From Bacteroidales bacterium (GTDB lineage Bacteria; Bacteroidota; Bacteroidia; Bacteroidales; 4484-276), in assembly GCA_035647615.1 (NCBI GenBank), contig DASRND010000024.1:62001-126000 (forward strand): DNA of 64,000 nt. Direction: 5' to 3'. The translations under genes were made by a program, and so were the position numbers. Under the pieces are notes generated by a model. The model saw only the letters and a program-made list of their open reading frames with translations, did not search any database and was not told the DNA's origin. This document shows, piece after piece, positions 52,275-63,340 of the stretch (position 1 is the stretch's first letter; every line of letters starts with the position of its first letter).

Positions 52275-55200
52275 TTATTTCGTGATGAACACCTTGCGGT
52301 TGATTCCTTTTTCGTTCGATATTACTTGCACCACATAGATGCCCATTTGTAATGATGATGCATCGAGGGTTGTGAGCGTGCTGCCCTCCGTTTTGCCCTG
52401 CAATACCAACTGTCCGGAAATGTTAAACACATTTACTAAGCTCCGCTCTTTCAAAGGCGTTTCTATGTAAATTATGTCGTCGTATGCATAAGCATTAGCG
52501 CCTTCATTGGTAGCAATCTGGTCGATACCGACGGCACCAAACGACACCAGGAAGCGGTCTACATCATCTCCGGCACTTGACGTGAAACTGTAAACATGTT
52601 TTTCGCTGAGGTTGGTTACCGTACCCGTTTTTTTATCGGTGAGATAAACTGCACGACTTGCTGTGCTTTCTTTCAGTTCGATGGTGAAGGCAGAGGCTGC
52701 ATTCTTCACAAAGCCGAAGGGGATATCCAAACCCGCTTCGATACTGGGAATGCTGTTGGTAGAGAGAAGCTCATCACCAACTACCGAGTAAAACAATGGA
52801 GCATAACCTGCCAGGAAGCGTGAATCGTATTTAAAGTCAAAACCTTCGGTAGCCATTGGATTAACCATAATCTTGCTTTCCTGTGCCGTACCGTGATCGG
52901 TTTCAGCAGCTACCAATAATAGTTGCTCATGGCCTGATTTGTAGAATGGCTGTGAACTATGCACACGTGAAGCAGCAGGAATGGTTAGGCTGGTTGTAGT
53001 GTTTACTTGAACCATAAAACCTTGTGCCATTGGGATAATATCATTGATAATATCGGAATAACTTCCGGTATTGTTCCAAATTTTTGCAACTTCGGCCACA
53101 TCTCCCAGTGTCCAGTTCCCATCGCCCCAGGTTAATGAACTTGCAAACGGGTTGCCCAGCAGGTTCCATCCGCTATACTTATCTCCGCTTTTAGTGAGAT
53201 TAGTTTTGTTGACATCATTGGTATTAAACACTCCGGTAAATGTTTTTGTAGTTTCAGGTGCTTCGTAGGAAACAAGGTAGCCTTGACCCAAGTTGAAGTC
53301 CGTGTCGCCATTCCAGTCAACGAAGAAAGGAGGGGTCACAGCTTCTTTATAGTTAATCCATGTACCGTTGGATTCTTCCCATCCGTAAAAATCATAATTG
53401 CCAGTAGCAAATTCCGAGATAGCCTGTCCTAAAACCGGTGAACTGATATGGTGCCATCCTGTTAAGTAATTATCGTCATCCCAACCGCCGGTTAGATAGC
53501 GCTCAACAGTTGTTCCGGCACTGTTAAAAGTCCCATAATCAATAAATGAACCCGTTCCAGTGGCATCAGATTGAATCAACAGATTACCGCCTATCGTTAA
53601 CGATTTACCTTCGTCAATAGTTACTGACCCCAAAGGACTGATGGTGAAAGCGTTGCAAGCAAAGGTATTATCAACCGTAACATTCCCATTAATGGTAACA
53701 TCAGTAGTTTCTGATGGCGGCCCGGGGTTCCAGTTGGCTGGATTACTCCAGTTGCCGGTGCCGGTGAAGGTAGCCGTAGCAGGATTTGTCTCATAAATTG
53801 AGATGTCATCAATAGCTGCAGGTGGATTAGAGCCGCTTGCATAATCATTTTCCCAAGCAAACACAAGCCTTTTAGTTGTGCCGGAATAGTCAACCAATAA
53901 TTCATGTTCGAATAAAGTCCAGTCGTTTGCTTGATTAAAAATAGCGCCAATTTGACCAGTTCCTGGGAGGACGCCGGCTACAGGTGTATAAGAGACATCA
54001 ACCAAATACACTTTCAGATAATCATAGGACGATTCACCCACGCCTTTCCACCAAAACGATAAATTAAATTCTTGTGCCCCTTTGGGGAATGTAATATCTC
54101 TGTAAATATGGACAACTGAAGATGCATCATTTATGGTATAGGCGTTTGTGACTCCTGCGTCATTTGAAACATAAGCAGCTTGCGCGCCGCCATGTGCTGT
54201 TGCTGTGCCAACATGCCATTGGTTTATTTCTGAACCATTTGCAATAGTCCATTGGTTAGGCCAGTTTTCAAAATTTTCAGTTAAGGGGAGCGTGGCAAGA
54301 ACTTGTTTTGTGGTAAACGTTTTCGGGCCAGCCCAACCGCTTGCATCACCGCTACCACAATCAGCTTGCACATACCATTCATAAGTGCTGTTCCCATCAA
54401 GGCCTGAAAGGGTATAGGGATTTGTAGTCACACCATCTGGAATAAGCGTGCCTTCATTTTCGTTGGCAGGATTAAAACCGGGTGCGCCATACTTGATATT
54501 CCATGCAGCAGCGCTACCTCTTTCTGTCCAACCGAGATCGGCAGAACTGGCCGTAATGTTTCCTATGGTTAATTTCAGTGGAGCGGGGCAAGTGGGCGTC
54601 TCGTAAATTGAAATATCATCAATTGAAATATACGTGGGAAGGCTATTGAGTGAGGCAAGGATACCTATTGAATATACACCATCTGTAAGAGGAGTAAAAG
54701 TTCCGGTAATTAATTGGTAATTGCCATCTACAATATTGGTTAGAGCTACTATTGGATTCTCAATATCCATAGATTCTTTATTGGATGCTGTACCATAGCT
54801 AACTATTATGCTGGTAGATTCAGCATGAAACCTATCTTGCCGGGCATACATATCGTAAGTGTATTCAGTTTCACCCTTCAGTTCAACTTTCTGAAACATC
54901 CATCGGCTGTTTTCGTTTCCTAGGAAAGCATTCCATAAACCTGTTCTGGGGGTTCTGTTGTAACCAGTCTCAGTTCTATTGGCTATCCATATTTTAATTT
55001 TCCCACCATTACGTTCCTGTATCCAGTCGTTAGCAATTGCTTCACCGTCTGTGTGTCCAGTCTCAAAGCCTTCAGTATAAGGAATCGTGTAGTATTCATA
55101 ACCGGTAGTAAAGGTTTTCGGGCCTGTCCAGGCACTTTGATCACCACTACCACAATCAGCTTGCACATACCAATCATAAACAGTATTTGATGTCAGCCCT

Positions 55201-58200
55201 GATATGGCATAAGGGTTTGTGCCTATGTTGGGAATAAGCGTGCCTTCAGTTGTGGGATTAAAACCGGGTGCACCATACTTGATATTCCAGTTAGTTGCGC
55301 CAGCTCTTTCAGTCCAGCCAAGATCGGCAGTGATGCCTATGATGTTCGATACAGTTAAATCATAGGGTGCCAGACAAGTTGGTGTTTCATAAATTGAAAT
55401 GTCATCAATGGAAATATAATAGGGACTATAATTGATTGTGCCAAGGATACCTATTACATATACACCATCTGCATCAGGAGAAAAAGTTCCGGTGATCAAT
55501 TGGTAGCCTCCATTTGTAATATCGGTTTGGGTGACTATTGGATTCGTCATAGAGGCTGAATTAGCTGCTTCACCATAGCTAACCGTTATGCTGGCATCTG
55601 AAGCATCAGAACCATCCTGCCGGGCAAACATATCAAAAGTGTAATTTTTTCCAGCCTCGAGGGAAATATCCCGAAACATCCACCGTGTGTTGCCGTGTCG
55701 TAAAGAAGCATTCCAATCCCCTGTTCTGGGTGTTCTGTTATAAAAGGTCGCAGTGTCACTAGTTATCCAATTCTCCGAGCCGCTAATAGCTTCCTGAATC
55801 CATCCGTTTGCGATAGCGTTTCCGTCTGTGTTTCCAGTCTCAAAGCCCTCAGTAAAAGGCGGAATAATAGTGGGATCGGCCATAGTTGTAAAACTCCAGA
55901 TCGGGCAATCGGGAGCGTCTCCTTTTATGTTGTATGGAACTACTTGCCAGTAATAGGTTGTACTGTATTCAAGAACACTGACCGGGGTATAGGGTGATGT
56001 TTGTTCCGTTCCATTTTCAATATCAATAGGTGTGCTAATTCCTGCTCCATCGGTTCCAAAATAGAGTTTATATCCTGAGGGAATTCCTCCGGTAGTTCCG
56101 GCAGACCAGCTGAGCGTTGTATTATTCCAAACACCGGTTGCTGCATCATCTGGTGATTTAATGGTGGCAGGGTCAGGTATCTCTGGGAAAATTACAGGTC
56201 CCATGACGTAGTCAATATAAAATTCCTTAAAACCTTCACTCGTTGCATTAGCTGAAAACGCAAGATAATACTCGCCAATAGCAACTGTAGATAAATCAAT
56301 TACATATTTGGTGAATGCAGGGCTTAAGGTAATTGCGGGGCCGATGTCATTCCAGTCTAATTTATTTGCTGAGTATTTAATTTGAATCTGTTGAGATGAG
56401 CCTGTATAATTTCTAGCATAAAACGTCAATGATTCACTTCCGCTTAATGAAATCCTGGGTGTTATTAGTTTTTTATCACTAACAGGACCACTACTATATA
56501 AAAAAGCACTTAATGTTCCATCGTAGCCCCCTGATGATTGCTGCCATGATGCATCGTCCTTAGCCCAGCCTACTGGTGGGAAGGTTTCTCCTTCGAAGCT
56601 CTCGAATAACGAACCCGCTGCGAGTGCATTGCCAGTGAGAACAACAGTAGAAGGTGATCCGGGAGCATTGTGAACTATGTTTAGGTTAGCCGTTTTATTG
56701 CCAGCTGAGGTGGGAGTAAAGGTTACGCTAATAGTTGTTGATTCGCCTTCAGCTAAGCTAATTGGATAGCTTACCGCTGCCAAAGTAAATTGGTTTGCAT
56801 CGGTACCCGAAACTGTAATTCCATTGGAAGCGATGCTTAAAGTACCCACGCCAGTATTTGTAATTGTAAATGTTTGTGCTGCTGAGGTTTCACCTACATA
56901 AGCGCCACCAAAATCTTTAGATTCAGGCGAAATGGCAAATAGGGGCGTGGTGGGGATTTCTTCAATGGTTACATTATCAACAAATAAATCGTTGTCGGCA
57001 TTGAATGCGGTTGATTCACCGTAGAACCCTATTTTTACCAGGCCTGAATAGGAGGAGGAAAGGTCAATAATAATTTTCTCGCCTGTGGTTGAAATATTAT
57101 TGAAAACATTAGTTGATCCGGCATTGTCCCAGAGCATTAGTGTGTTGGCAGAAGTCCAGGTAGCTCCGTTGTCAGTTGATATAACAACTGCAAATTTATC
57201 ATCTGTTCCAGTCATTTCAGGAGTTCCTGTAGAGCCATACCTGGTTAATGCCAGATCAAAGGTTAATCTGTAATCTGTGCCATCACCCAGATTAATGGAC
57301 GAGGTAATTAACCATTCTTTTCGTGAAGAACCATAAATATTAACACGTGCAGCTCCGGTTGTTCCTACATTGGCAAAGCCATCAACCGCCCAAGCACTTG
57401 ATGAACCAGTCAAGGTTATTGTTTCACCAAGCAGCCCTTGTGCTTTTGTCCAGTTTGCTGGAAGAAAGGTGTTAAACTCTTCTGTAAAAGGTGGTGTAAG
57501 GATAGGATCGGCTTCTGTGGTAAACGACCAAATCGGGCAGCCATTAGCGTTTCCATTTCCGTTGTATGGTACTACCTGCCAGTAATAAGTGGTTGAATAA
57601 ACCAACTCAGGATCGTAAATGTTTACAATTCCTAAATCTGTACCATTTACGATAGAAGTTGGCGGATTATCAGTTCCGAAATACAGCTTATATCCATTAG
57701 GGAATCCACCTCCAGAAGCCCAGTTAAGGGTGGCTGCCAATTGTACAGCTGTTGCGCCAGAGTTTGGAGCCGTAAGAATGGCGCAATCGGGTTGATTTGA
57801 CATGTCCAGGGCAGGGCCTACAACATGATCAATAAAAACGTAATATCCATTTATAGTGTAGTAATGAATGGCAACATATTTAGTATTTAGAGGAAGATCA
57901 GTTTTTGAGTACTGTTGCCAGGAACTGAATATTGGGGATATACCCTCTTCTGCCCAAGTAAAGTCATCAATTTCCTTTCCCGTGGACGACCATCCAATTC
58001 TACAATCTTCGTTATTGTTACCGGTCGTTATATGCCAAAAAGAAAATGATTGATTTTCTTCACTAACAATTAATTGTGGGGTAATTAAATATTGATCGTA
58101 GATAGTTTTACTGGAATAGGACGAAAAACGAAAAGACCGATCTCCGTCATATTGCCTTTCAATACTATGAATTACGGTGTTAACAGTTGGGTTATTGTCA

Positions 58201-58328
58201 CCATAAATAACAGTCCAACCCTCGGGTGGAACAGGAGATTCATTCTCAAAGCTCTCAAAAGGCATTTGCCCCCACGAACTTCCAGTCCAGAAGAGCAATG
58301 CAGTAAAAAGTAAAAGTAATTTTTTCAT
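52275..58328 (-). CDS. Giant modular secreted protein: choice-of-anchor J/D, Fn3-like, T9SS sorting domain
   Basis: 2017 residues. Signal peptide 1-21. Alternating modules follow: MAM-like choice-of-anchor J domains near 22-175, 275-455, 575-715, 815-985, 1080-1245 and 1340-1500, each with a TEGFE/ESFE start and an ISIDDISIYE-type end; Fn3-like domains near 180-270, 720-810, 985-1075 and 1245-1340 (YKLYFGTD...TTYYWQVVPYN or WNIKYGAPGFNP...YVQADCGSGD); a choice-of-anchor D domain near 460-570 (FGGAYVGETSAAQTFTITNTG). Then a GNWSNPANWNPG segment, a WHHISSPV region and a T9SS type A domain (last 80 residues, VNVFNISGQL...GIYVVQVI). The J/Fn3 blocks at 54.3-55.1 and 55.1-55.9 kb are recent duplicates. 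Probably a cell-surface adhesin or shed matrix protein; no catalytic motif seen. Confidence 0.9.
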   Translation of the reverse strand: MKKLLLLFTALLFWTGSSWGQMPFESFENESPVPPEGWTVIYGDNNPTVNTVIHSIERQYDGDRSFRFSSYSSKTIYDQYLITPQLIVSEENQSFSFWHITTGNNNEDCRIGWSSTGKEIDDFTWAEEGISPIFSSWQQYSKTDLPLNTKYVAIHYYTINGYYVFIDHVVGPALDMSNQPDCAILTAPNSGATAVQLAATLNWASGGGFPNGYKLYFGTDNPPTSIVNGTDLGIVNIYDPELVYSTTYYWQVVPYNGNGNANGCPIWSFTTEADPILTPPFTEEFNTFLPANWTKAQGLLGETITLTGSSSAWAVDGFANVGTTGAARVNIYGSSRKEWLITSSINLGDGTDYRLTFDLALTRYGSTGTPEMTGTDDKFAVVISTDNGATWTSANTLMLWDNAGSTNVFNNISTTGEKIIIDLSSSYSGLVKIGFYGESTAFNADNDLFVDNVTIEEIPTTPLFAISPESKDFGGAYVGETSAAQTFTITNTGVGTLSIASNGITVSGTDANQFTLAAVSYPISLAEGESTTISVTFTPTSAGNKTANLNIVHNAPGSPSTVVLTGNALAAGSLFESFEGETFPPVGWAKDDASWQQSSGGYDGTLSAFLYSSGPVSDKKLITPRISLSGSESLTFYARNYTGSSQQIQIKYSANKLDWNDIGPAITLSPAFTKYVIDLSTVAIGEYYLAFSANATSEGFKEFYIDYVMGPVIFPEIPDPATIKSPDDAATGVWNNTTLSWSAGTTGGIPSGYKLYFGTDGAGISTPIDIENGTEQTSPYTPVSVLEYSTTYYWQVVPYNIKGDAPDCPIWSFTTMADPTIIPPFTEGFETGNTDGNAIANGWIQEAISGSENWITSDTATFYNRTPRTGDWNASLRHGNTRWMFRDISLEAGKNYTFDMFARQDGSDASDASITVSYGEAANSASMTNPIVTQTDITNGGYQLITGTFSPDADGVYVIGILGTINYSPYYISIDDISIYETPTCLAPYDLTVSNIIGITADLGWTERAGATNWNIKYGAPGFNPTTEGTLIPNIGTNPYAISGLTSNTVYDWYVQADCGSGDQSAWTGPKTFTTGYEYYTIPYTEGFETGHTDGEAIANDWIQERNGGKIKIWIANRTETGYNRTPRTGLWNAFLGNENSRWMFQKVELKGETEYTYDMYARQDRFHAESTSIIVSYGTASNKESMDIENPIVALTNIVDGNYQLITGTFTPLTDGVYSIGILASLNSLPTYISIDDISIYETPTCPAPLKLTIGNITASSADLGWTERGSAAAWNIKYGAPGFNPANENEGTLIPDGVTTNPYTLSGLDGNSTYEWYVQADCGSGDASGWAGPKTFTTKQVLATLPLTENFENWPNQWTIANGSEINQWHVGTATAHGGAQAAYVSNDAGVTNAYTINDASSVVHIYRDITFPKGAQEFNLSFWWKGVGESSYDYLKVYLVDVSYTPVAGVLPGTGQIGAIFNQANDWTLFEHELLVDYSGTTKRLVFAWENDYASGSNPPAAIDDISIYETNPATATFTGTGNWSNPANWNPGPPSETTDVTINGNVTVDNTFACNAFTISPLGSVTIDEGKSLTIGGNLLIQSDATGTGSFIDYGTFNSAGTTVERYLTGGWDDDNYLTGWHHISSPVLGQAISEFATGNYDFYGWEESNGTWINYKEAVTPPFFVDWNGDTDFNLGQGYLVSYEAPETTKTFTGVFNTNDVNKTNLTKSGDKYSGWNLLGNPFASSLTWGDGNWTLGDVAEVAKIWNNTGSYSDIINDIIPMAQGFMVQVNTTTSLTIPAASRVHSSQPFYKSGHEQLLLVAAETDHGTAQESKIMVNPMATEGFDFKYDSRFLAGYAPLFYSVVGDELLSTNSIPSIEAGLDIPFGFVKNAASAFTIELKESTASRAVYLTDKKTGTVTNLSEKHVYSFTSSAGDDVDRFLVSFGAVGIDQIATNEGANAYAYDDIIYIETPLKERSLVNVFNISGQLVLQGKTEGSTLTTLDASSLQMGIYVVQVISNEKGINRKVFITK

Positions 58329-58921
58329 CAGTAAGTGTTTTAATTTAGTTAAAATGAATAGTAATGCTATGTGGTTTTAATTCCCGTAGGGGAAAAATAA
58401 ATTTGTAAGCTTGTGGTAAGCTGCGGTTTTTTCATCGCCTTTACAGTACCCGGAATGAGTAGCTGTAAAGCTGATTATTTCATAGTATTCAAAAGTATTC
58501 ATGCCGATTCTAAAATATTGTTTAACAAAACGCTAAAATTTCTCTGTATTCAACTGAAAAAAAAGCCCTTAATTGGATATTTCAGTAATACTGACCCCCT
58601 TGGGTTTTGGTCTCAAAGAACCCAATGGCGCTGCAAGATTACAGCATCTTTTTCATCTTTCTGCCTTTAATTCGATTCGGTGTGACGTGTGTACCAAAAG
58701 GCTTGAAATTGCAACGCAATAGGTCCACTCAAATCGCATCAAACCAACTGTATACAGGTAGTTGAAGGGAATGGCGTGCATGGATTTGTAAGATGATGTT
58801 TTGCGGTTTCCATCCAATCCGGTTACTGTTGTTTCTCCGGATGTGTGCGTCTCTGCGGTCGATAAATCGTTCAACCATTATTACTGCACGGTTTCATCAT
58901 TCCAATTTTATTCTAATAAAA
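58329..58921. other. Gene-free gap
   Basis: About 590 bp between the giant protein gene and the pyrG terminator. Open frames of 60-85 codons occur on both strands but overlap each other and have no recognisable sequence. No repeat shared with the other gaps was found apart from a gene-end word at 58953-58972 beyond the terminator. It may hold the promoter of the giant gene or a decayed gene. Confidence 0.5.
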
Positions 58922-58945
58922 AAAGACGCACTGCTGTGCGTCTTT
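58922..58945 (-). terminator. pyrG terminator
   Basis: AAAGACGCAC-TGCT-GTGCGTCTTT, perfect 10-bp stem, followed on the minus strand by a run of seven T counting from the stem. It lies 37 bp after the pyrG stop. Confidence 0.9.
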
Positions 58946-58981
58946 AAAATCTTCTCACCTCTCATCAATCACCTCTTTTTT

Positions 58982-60610
<1,629 letters not shown>

Positions 60611-60624
60611 TTATAAAAAAAAAT

Positions 60625-60653
60625 AAAGGGGCAAGTGTTGATGATGCCCCTTT
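60625..60653 (-). terminator. gap terminator
   Basis: AAAGGGGCA and TGCCCCTTT form a 9-bp stem around an 11-nt loop; on the minus strand a T-rich tract follows (TTTATTTTTTTTTATAA). It lies 24 bp past the gap stop. Confidence 0.88.
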
Positions 60654-60676
60654 TGTGATGTTGCGTTTTATTGCTA

Positions 60677-62122
60677 TTAATAATATCTGTATTTCTTAAC
60701 TTTTCCGATATGTTTGGCAAGACGCACACATTGTGCTGTATAGCCAAACTCGTTGTCGTACCAAAGATAGATGATTACAGTTTTTTTGTCGGCCGACACT
60801 TTGGTCGAAGGCTGATCGAAGATGCAGGCATGTGGGTCGCCGATGCCATCTGACGAAACATACTCTGTGGAGTTGCTGTAGCGGATTTGCTCGATGAGCT
60901 TGCCGCGCAGCGAAGCCTCCAGGAAGAGGTTGTTGACTTCTTCGACTGAAGTTTCTTTTTTCACTTCCAGGGTGAGTATGGCCAGCGAAACATTCGGTGT
61001 GGGCACACGCACTGCGTTGGAGGTGAGTATTCCGGCGAAGGCCGGATTAACTTTGGCTGCTGCCGATCCTGCACCGGTTTCGGTGAGCACCATATTTAAA
61101 GGAGCCGAACGGCCGCGGCGCGATTTCTTGTGGTAGTTGTCTAGCAGGTTTTGGTCGTTGGTGTAGGCATGGATGGTCTCAATATGTCCTTTAACAATTC
61201 CAAGTTCCTGTTCTATCACCGTTAGTCCGGGTACAATGGCGTTGGTGGTGCAGCTTGCAGCCGAAAAGATGGTCTCGCTGTCCAGATTCAGAGAGTCCTG
61301 ATTGGCACCATACACAACGTTGGGGATGTCGCCTTTGCCAGGTGCTGTCAGCAGTACTCTGGCAGCTCCTTTTGATTGCAGATGTCGGCTTAGTCCTGCC
61401 CGGTCGCGCCAAACGCCGGTATTATCGATGATCAGTGCATCATGGATGCCATAGGCAGTATAGTCGATTTCGGAAGGGTCGGAGGCAACGATAAAATGAA
61501 CGATGTTACCATTGATGTGGAAGCATTTGTTATCGACGTCTTCTATGGCTACGCCGCTAAAGGATCCGTGCACCGAATCTTTGCGAAAGAGTGAGAGACG
61601 CTTGCTCAAATCATCCGGATTGTTGGTGCGCGTGACGATGGCTCTGAGGCGCAGTTGCGATCCGTTGCCTGTCACCTTTACCAGCTCACGTGCCAGCAGC
61701 CGGCCAATCCGACCAAAGCCATAAAGCACCACATCCTGAACTTGCTTGCTACGCGGTGCCGCGCCGATAAATTCTTTGAGTTTTGTTTTGATAAACTCAT
61801 TGATATTTACAAAGTTTTTTTTCTCTTCAGACCACTCAGCGTTGAGCCTGCCGATGTCGAGACGGGTAGGAGCCACATTCTCGGTGAGGATGGCTTGAGC
61901 CAGCAGCAAAGAATCCTGCACTTTTACAGGTTTTTTCAGGATCGCCTCGGCCTCGATGTGTTTGTTGAGGATTTGGGCGGCGCCACAGTCTATTAGAGTG
62001 CTGCGCAAGAGAATCAGTTCGATAGATTTGTCGAACCACAGCTTGGAGGCGACGTTAATAAACTCTACGGCGGCTTTCTCGTCGTCGATCCATTTCTTAA
62101 GAGCTTTGTTGTAATTTTCCAT
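60677..62122 (-). CDS. gap: Glyceraldehyde-3-phosphate dehydrogenase, long form
   Basis: 481 residues, against about 335 for the usual enzyme: an N-terminal helical extension of about 128 residues precedes the Rossmann domain (VVLYGFGRIGRLLAREL at 131-147). The catalytic Cys291 lies in FSAASCTTNAIVPGL, and TAPGKGDIPNVVYGAN, NTGVWRD and the C-terminal WYDNEFGYTAQ are conserved. In place of the NAD-binding Asp after the second strand the sequence reads AIVTRTNNPDDL, which could change cofactor preference toward NADP. Long-form enzymes occur in other bacteria beside a standard gap; whether it runs in glycolysis or gluconeogenesis is unknown. Confidence 0.93.
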   Translation of the reverse strand: MENYNKALKKWIDDEKAAVEFINVASKLWFDKSIELILLRSTLIDCGAAQILNKHIEAEAILKKPVKVQDSLLLAQAILTENVAPTRLDIGRLNAEWSEEKKNFVNINEFIKTKLKEFIGAAPRSKQVQDVVLYGFGRIGRLLARELVKVTGNGSQLRLRAIVTRTNNPDDLSKRLSLFRKDSVHGSFSGVAIEDVDNKCFHINGNIVHFIVASDPSEIDYTAYGIHDALIIDNTGVWRDRAGLSRHLQSKGAARVLLTAPGKGDIPNVVYGANQDSLNLDSETIFSAASCTTNAIVPGLTVIEQELGIVKGHIETIHAYTNDQNLLDNYHKKSRRGRSAPLNMVLTETGAGSAAAKVNPAFAGILTSNAVRVPTPNVSLAILTLEVKKETSVEEVNNLFLEASLRGKLIEQIRYSNSTEYVSSDGIGDPHACIFDQPSTKVSADKKTVIIYLWYDNEFGYTAQCVRLAKHIGKVKKYRYY

Positions 62123-62262
62123 GTTTATGTGTTTGGTTATTGAAATGTATTTTAATTATTTAATGTTTCATCAAAAAATCGCGCTATGCCTGGTATGCTT
62201 CATCGTTTTGTTAAAAAAATCAAACCGATGTTGCTCACTTTTTCCGGCACATTAACTTCGGG

Positions 62263-62270
62263 CAAATGTA
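62263..62270 (-). promoter_or_regulatory. Possible -7 box of gap
   Basis: TACATTTG on the minus strand, 141 bp before the gap ATG, implying a leader of about 135 nt. Weak, since no -33 match is seen. Confidence 0.3.
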
Positions 62271-62308
62271 TAACTTTTTCAGGTGGAAATGTATTTGTAA
62301 GAAAAACC

Positions 62309-62316
62309 TACTTTTG
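62309..62316 (+). promoter_or_regulatory. -7 box of the methyltransferase gene
   Basis: TACTTTTG fits TAnnTTTG, 28 bp before ATG 62344. It supports 62344 as start over the earlier ATG at 62266, which precedes the box. Confidence 0.5.
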
Positions 62317-62343
62317 CCGATATCACCAAAAAAACAATTGTTG

Positions 62344-63084
62344 ATGGCGCTTATCCACTCTTTCGAAACTAGCGGTAATTATTTATTTCGCAACCGGGGC
62401 TGGCTTCCGGTTTTTTTGTTTGTTCCGGCAGCAGTCGTTGTTTGGTTTACCAATGTCCCCGGGCAGCCCTGGTATGAGGCTGTGGTGGCGCTGGCGGTGC
62501 TGGTGAGTCTTGCGGGATTTGTTGTGCGTGCCATCGCTATCGGCACCACGCCGGCAGGTACTTCCGGGCGCAACACCAGCGAAGGGCAGGTGGCTGAGCA
62601 GCTCAATACCGGCGGCATTTATTCCGTCATCCGTCACCCGCTGTATCTGGGCAACTATCTGATGTGGATCGGGATCGTGATTTTTACTTTTAATATTTAT
62701 TTTGTCATCATTATTTCTTTGGCTTTCTGGCTTTACTACGAGCGCATCATGTTTGCCGAAGAGCGTTTTCTGGAACGAAAATTTGGAGATTCCTATCTGG
62801 AGTGGTCGCGCACAGCACCGGCGTTTATCCCATCTTTTAAAAACTATCGCAAGTCGCCCATGGTGTTCTCGTTCAAGTCGGTTCTGCGCCGCGAGTATTC
62901 GGGTGTTTTGGCGACAGTTATTGGCTTTGCCTTTATCGACAATCTGCGCTGGTATTCGCTCACCCACACATTCGAGCCTTTGCGCACCGTCAACATCATC
63001 CTCATTATTACCATTGTGGTAGTGCTGATTTTACGCACCCTCAAGCACAGCACCCGTTTGCTCAACGAGCAGGGGAGGTCGTGA
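62344..63084 (+). CDS. Isoprenylcysteine methyltransferase-like (ICMT/PEMT family) membrane protein
   Basis: About 246 residues, polytopic. Membrane segments near 20-35, 42-62, 100-130 and two near the C-terminus (about 180-200, 210-230). The ICMT/PEMT signature VIRHPLYLGNYLMWIGIVIF followed by YYERIMFAEERFLERKFGDSYLEWSRTAPAFIP, with the Glu-rich helix, binds S-adenosylmethionine in this family. The product is probably a lipid or small-molecule methyltransferase; substrate unknown, since isoprenylated proteins are not expected here. Start 62344 chosen from the -7 box. It follows a divergent gap gene and stands alone. Confidence 0.85.
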   Translation: MALIHSFETSGNYLFRNRGWLPVFLFVPAAVVVWFTNVPGQPWYEAVVALAVLVSLAGFVVRAIAIGTTPAGTSGRNTSEGQVAEQLNTGGIYSVIRHPLYLGNYLMWIGIVIFTFNIYFVIIISLAFWLYYERIMFAEERFLERKFGDSYLEWSRTAPAFIPSFKNYRKSPMVFSFKSVLRREYSGVLATVIGFAFIDNLRWYSLTHTFEPLRTVNIILIITIVVVLILRTLKHSTRLLNEQGRS

Positions 63085-63161
63085 TTTCATTCATTGGCTA
63101 CGAAGCAGAATTGGCGTCAAATCATCATTTCCCGAAGTAGGTAGCGATATTCATTCTTTTT

Positions 63162-63208
63162 CACTGGTGTCCGGTTAAAAAGGAAATTCTGTTTACCGGA
63201 CAACAATG
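63162..63208. repeat. Compact pair of CAnTGnTGTCCGG inverted repeats
   Basis: CACTGGTGTCCGGTTAAA (63162-63179) faces the inverse of CATTGTTGTCCGGTAAA (63192-63208) with 12 bp between. The halves match the ends of the 213-bp element at 32393-32605, so this is probably a deleted version of the same element. The 256-bp gap has no gene. Confidence 0.6.
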
Positions 63209-63292
63209 ATTCTTTTTATTTAATTGCTGCCTGCTGTCTGTGAACTCCCTAACTTTTCTGCCCTCTAACCCCCCATCTCTTTACTAAATTTT

Positions 63293-63300
63293 TACTTTTG
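63293..63300 (+). promoter_or_regulatory. -7 box of the xanthine dehydrogenase gene
   Basis: TACTTTTG fits TAnnTTTG and lies 40 bp before ATG 63341. Confidence 0.5.
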
Positions 63301-63340
63301 TCACATCAAAAAAGATAATCATTTTCTAAAACCTTAATTC

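Noticed and set aside
62266..62343. Upstream ATG for the ICMT-like gene
   Set aside because: It precedes the -7 box and adds a basic, Cys-containing segment not expected before the first membrane helix.
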